Of a DNA stretch of 27,500 nt, positions 26,409 to 27,500 are shown piece by piece. The stretch lies in NCBI RefSeq assembly GCF_000227135.1, contig NC_018236.1, forward strand, positions 175,523 through 203,022, written 5' to 3'. Source of the stretch: Leishmania donovani (taxonomy: Eukaryota; Euglenozoa; Kinetoplastea; Trypanosomatida; Trypanosomatidae). The stretch's first letter is position 1; every line of letters starts with the position of its first letter. The notes beneath the pieces are model-generated. The model made no database searches and was not told the origin of the DNA. It worked only from the letters and a program-made list of their open reading frames with translations. The position numbers and the translations under genes are program-made.

Positions 26409-26910
26409 CTGCTTCGCGAACCGCGAGGCGTCGGTGCGCGGTTGTACGGACAGAGGGGAGGGAGAGCCTCGGTCTCGCCCTCCCCCCCCCGGTTCGCCCC
26501 GCCCACCGTCCTCGGTACTCTTCCTTTCTCACTCTGTTTGTGCCGCCTGCGCATACTTCCACTCCAGACTCGCGCAGACATGTACGCACGCAGGTGGGCT
26601 GCCCTGCATTCGTGCGTCAGTTGAGCTTCGTACAAGCAGGCGAAAGGAAAGCGCCGCGCGTCGCTCCCGCGTGCGCTCTTCTCCCTCACCCCCTTCCCCT
26701 CCGTGAAGTGCGTGCCGTTGAGCTCTTCTTCACCACACACACATACACATGCGCGCGTGTGCGCGCATCTATGTCGCTGCCTTCTCCTTGCGCCTTTCTC
26801 CCACCATCACCACCACGACCTCCCCACCCCACCCCAGCCCTCCGCCGTCTGTGTCGTGTTCGCTCCTTCCATCCATCATCTTCGTTTGAGCCCACGTGTC
26901 GCACGATTCA

Positions 26911-26950
26911 GCGCACACACACACACGCATACGTATATATATACGCGTAC
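26911..26950. repeat. 40-base alternating purine-pyrimidine tract with TA-rich palindrome
   Basis: Forty bases without a break in purine-pyrimidine alternation: (GC)(CA)n, then ACGTATATATATACGCGTAC. It contains the 14-bp palindrome CGTATATATATACG (26932-26945). This is the longest such tract in the window. Confidence 0.9.
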
Positions 26951-27182
26951 CCATACCCATATCCATCTACCTATAGGTATGTATATACAGGCATATATGT
27001 AGAGAGAGAGATCCCGTTGTCCCGTGGCACTGTAGAGCACACACGAAAAGGAGCAGAAGGCGCCCCCACCCCCCTCCCTCCCTCCCTTGTTATTATTTTA
27101 TTATTGAAAAGGGGGAGGGAGCCGGTGGAACGCCAACGGCACACACACGCGTTGAAGAAACGAGCGCAAAGCCGGAACGAAT

Positions 27183-27236
27183 AGAAAAACGTAAACAAAA
27201 AAAAAAACATACAATAAAAAGTAAAAAAAAAAAAGA
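27183..27236 (+). repeat. A-rich stretch with A11 and A12 runs
   Basis: Strongly A-rich on the + strand, with runs of 11 (27197-27207) and 12 (27223-27234) adenines. This is unusual in this GC-rich, pyrimidine-biased sequence. It could be UTR simple sequence or the decayed tail of a retroposon; no element body is recognised upstream. Confidence 0.8.
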
Positions 27237-27349
27237 TAATACAACAGGGAAAGCCAGCGCCGAGGCAATTCTTGAAGGAGGGGAGGGCTGTGAGTGTGTG
27301 CGCGTTCACAGCACCGCGATCATACACGCATACAGAGTAGACGCGCACG

Positions 27350-27414
27350 CTGTTTCATCTCTCCCCCTTCCCTGTCGCCGCGTGCTGGGTGCTTTTTGCC
27401 GCGACCATGTCCAG
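27350..27414 (+). promoter_or_regulatory. Pyrimidine tract and start-region splice signals of the last gene
   Basis: The C/T tract TGTTTCATCTCTCCCCCTTC (27351-27370) and its continuation have no AG after them until 27413-27414, inside the reading frame. The nearest upstream AGs are at 27334-27340, before the tract. This makes the true start (27407 or 27422) uncertain. Confidence 0.5.
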
Positions 27415-27500
27415 TGACTTGATGGAGCTCTCCCGCGAGGAGCTCATCAGCCGCGTGCTCGACCTCCAGTCCGAGAACAGCGCGCTGAGCCGGCAACTGC
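27407..27500 (+). CDS. N-terminus of a helical/coiled-coil protein, 3' truncated by window
   Basis: The ATG at 27407 (context GCGACCATGT) opens a frame that runs to the window edge, 31 codons: MSSDLMELSREELISRVLDL followed by QSENSALSRQL. Hydrophobic residues at heptad-like spacing with many charged and polar residues suggest an amphipathic helix or coiled coil from the start. Twenty-nine of 31 codons end in G or C, consistent with coding sequence. Family not recognised. An alternative start is the ATG at 27422 (Met6), if the first AG after the pyrimidine tract is the splice acceptor. Confidence 0.65.
   Translation, partial: MSSDLMELSREELISRVLDLQSENSALSRQL

Larger units (their letters stand above)
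26409..27406. other. Intergenic region between MON2-like gene and the last partial gene
   Basis: No supported gene in 998 bases. It holds a C-run (about 26480-26490), a CA/TA/CG alternating tract (26911-26950), CCATA-type near-repeats (26950-26975), (GA)n at 27001-27010, a C/T tract (27062-27088), a TTATTATTTTATTATT segment and an A-rich stretch (27183-27236), then a final C/T tract before the last gene. Confidence 0.7.

Noticed and set aside
1..27500. CRISPR array, tRNA/rRNA genes, insertion sequence, bacterial promoters or ribosome binding sites
   Set aside because: No regularly spaced repeats, cloverleaf-like conserved boxes or transposase were seen, and the sequence is that of a eukaryotic (trypanosomatid) nuclear genome.

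Overview
The window looks like nuclear DNA of a trypanosomatid, most likely Leishmania or a close relative. The evidence is: long intronless reading frames all on the + strand; GC-rich codons; intergenic spacers of 0.9-2.1 kb made of pyrimidine tracts, (GT)n/(CA)n microsatellites and AG acceptors, as expected for spliced-leader trans-splicing; and proteins swollen by Ala/Ser/Gly/Gln-rich insertions around conserved cores. It reads as part of one directional polycistronic unit. I see no promoter, strand switch, tRNA, rRNA or CRISPR. All family assignments are from recognised motifs, with no database search. Layout: (1) 2-295, 3' end of a CMGC protein kinase, best match the CLK/LAMMER type; (2) 2053-5322, a CDC14-type dual-specificity phosphatase with a large insertion before the catalytic P-loop and a ~500-residue tail; (3) 7413-8816, a protein joining an N-terminal Plus3-like domain to a C-terminal C3HC4 RING finger; (4) 10133-12040, BBS8/TTC8, a TPR subunit of the BBSome; (5) 12972-16058, an unassigned coiled-coil protein; (6) 17151-26408, a 3085-residue MON2-like protein (Golgi/endosome scaffold related to large Arf-GEFs); (7) from 27407 (or 27422), the first codons of another helical or coiled-coil protein, cut by the window edge. 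The genes do not form one pathway. Co-transcription in trypanosomatids carries little functional meaning, and control is expected at trans-splicing, mRNA stability and translation. Within the set there are two phosphorylation enzymes (kinase end and CDC14), one ciliary trafficking subunit (BBS8) and one endomembrane scaffold (MON2). The main points for a second look are: a 285-nt GT...AG-bounded insertion in CDC14 whose removal would give near-canonical spacing; 100% G/C at third codon positions in the kinase fragment; the Plus3-RING architecture; an unavoidable overlapping uORF at the MON2 start; a perfect 12-bp inverted repeat inside MON2; and one alternating purine-pyrimidine tract upstream of every gene start.
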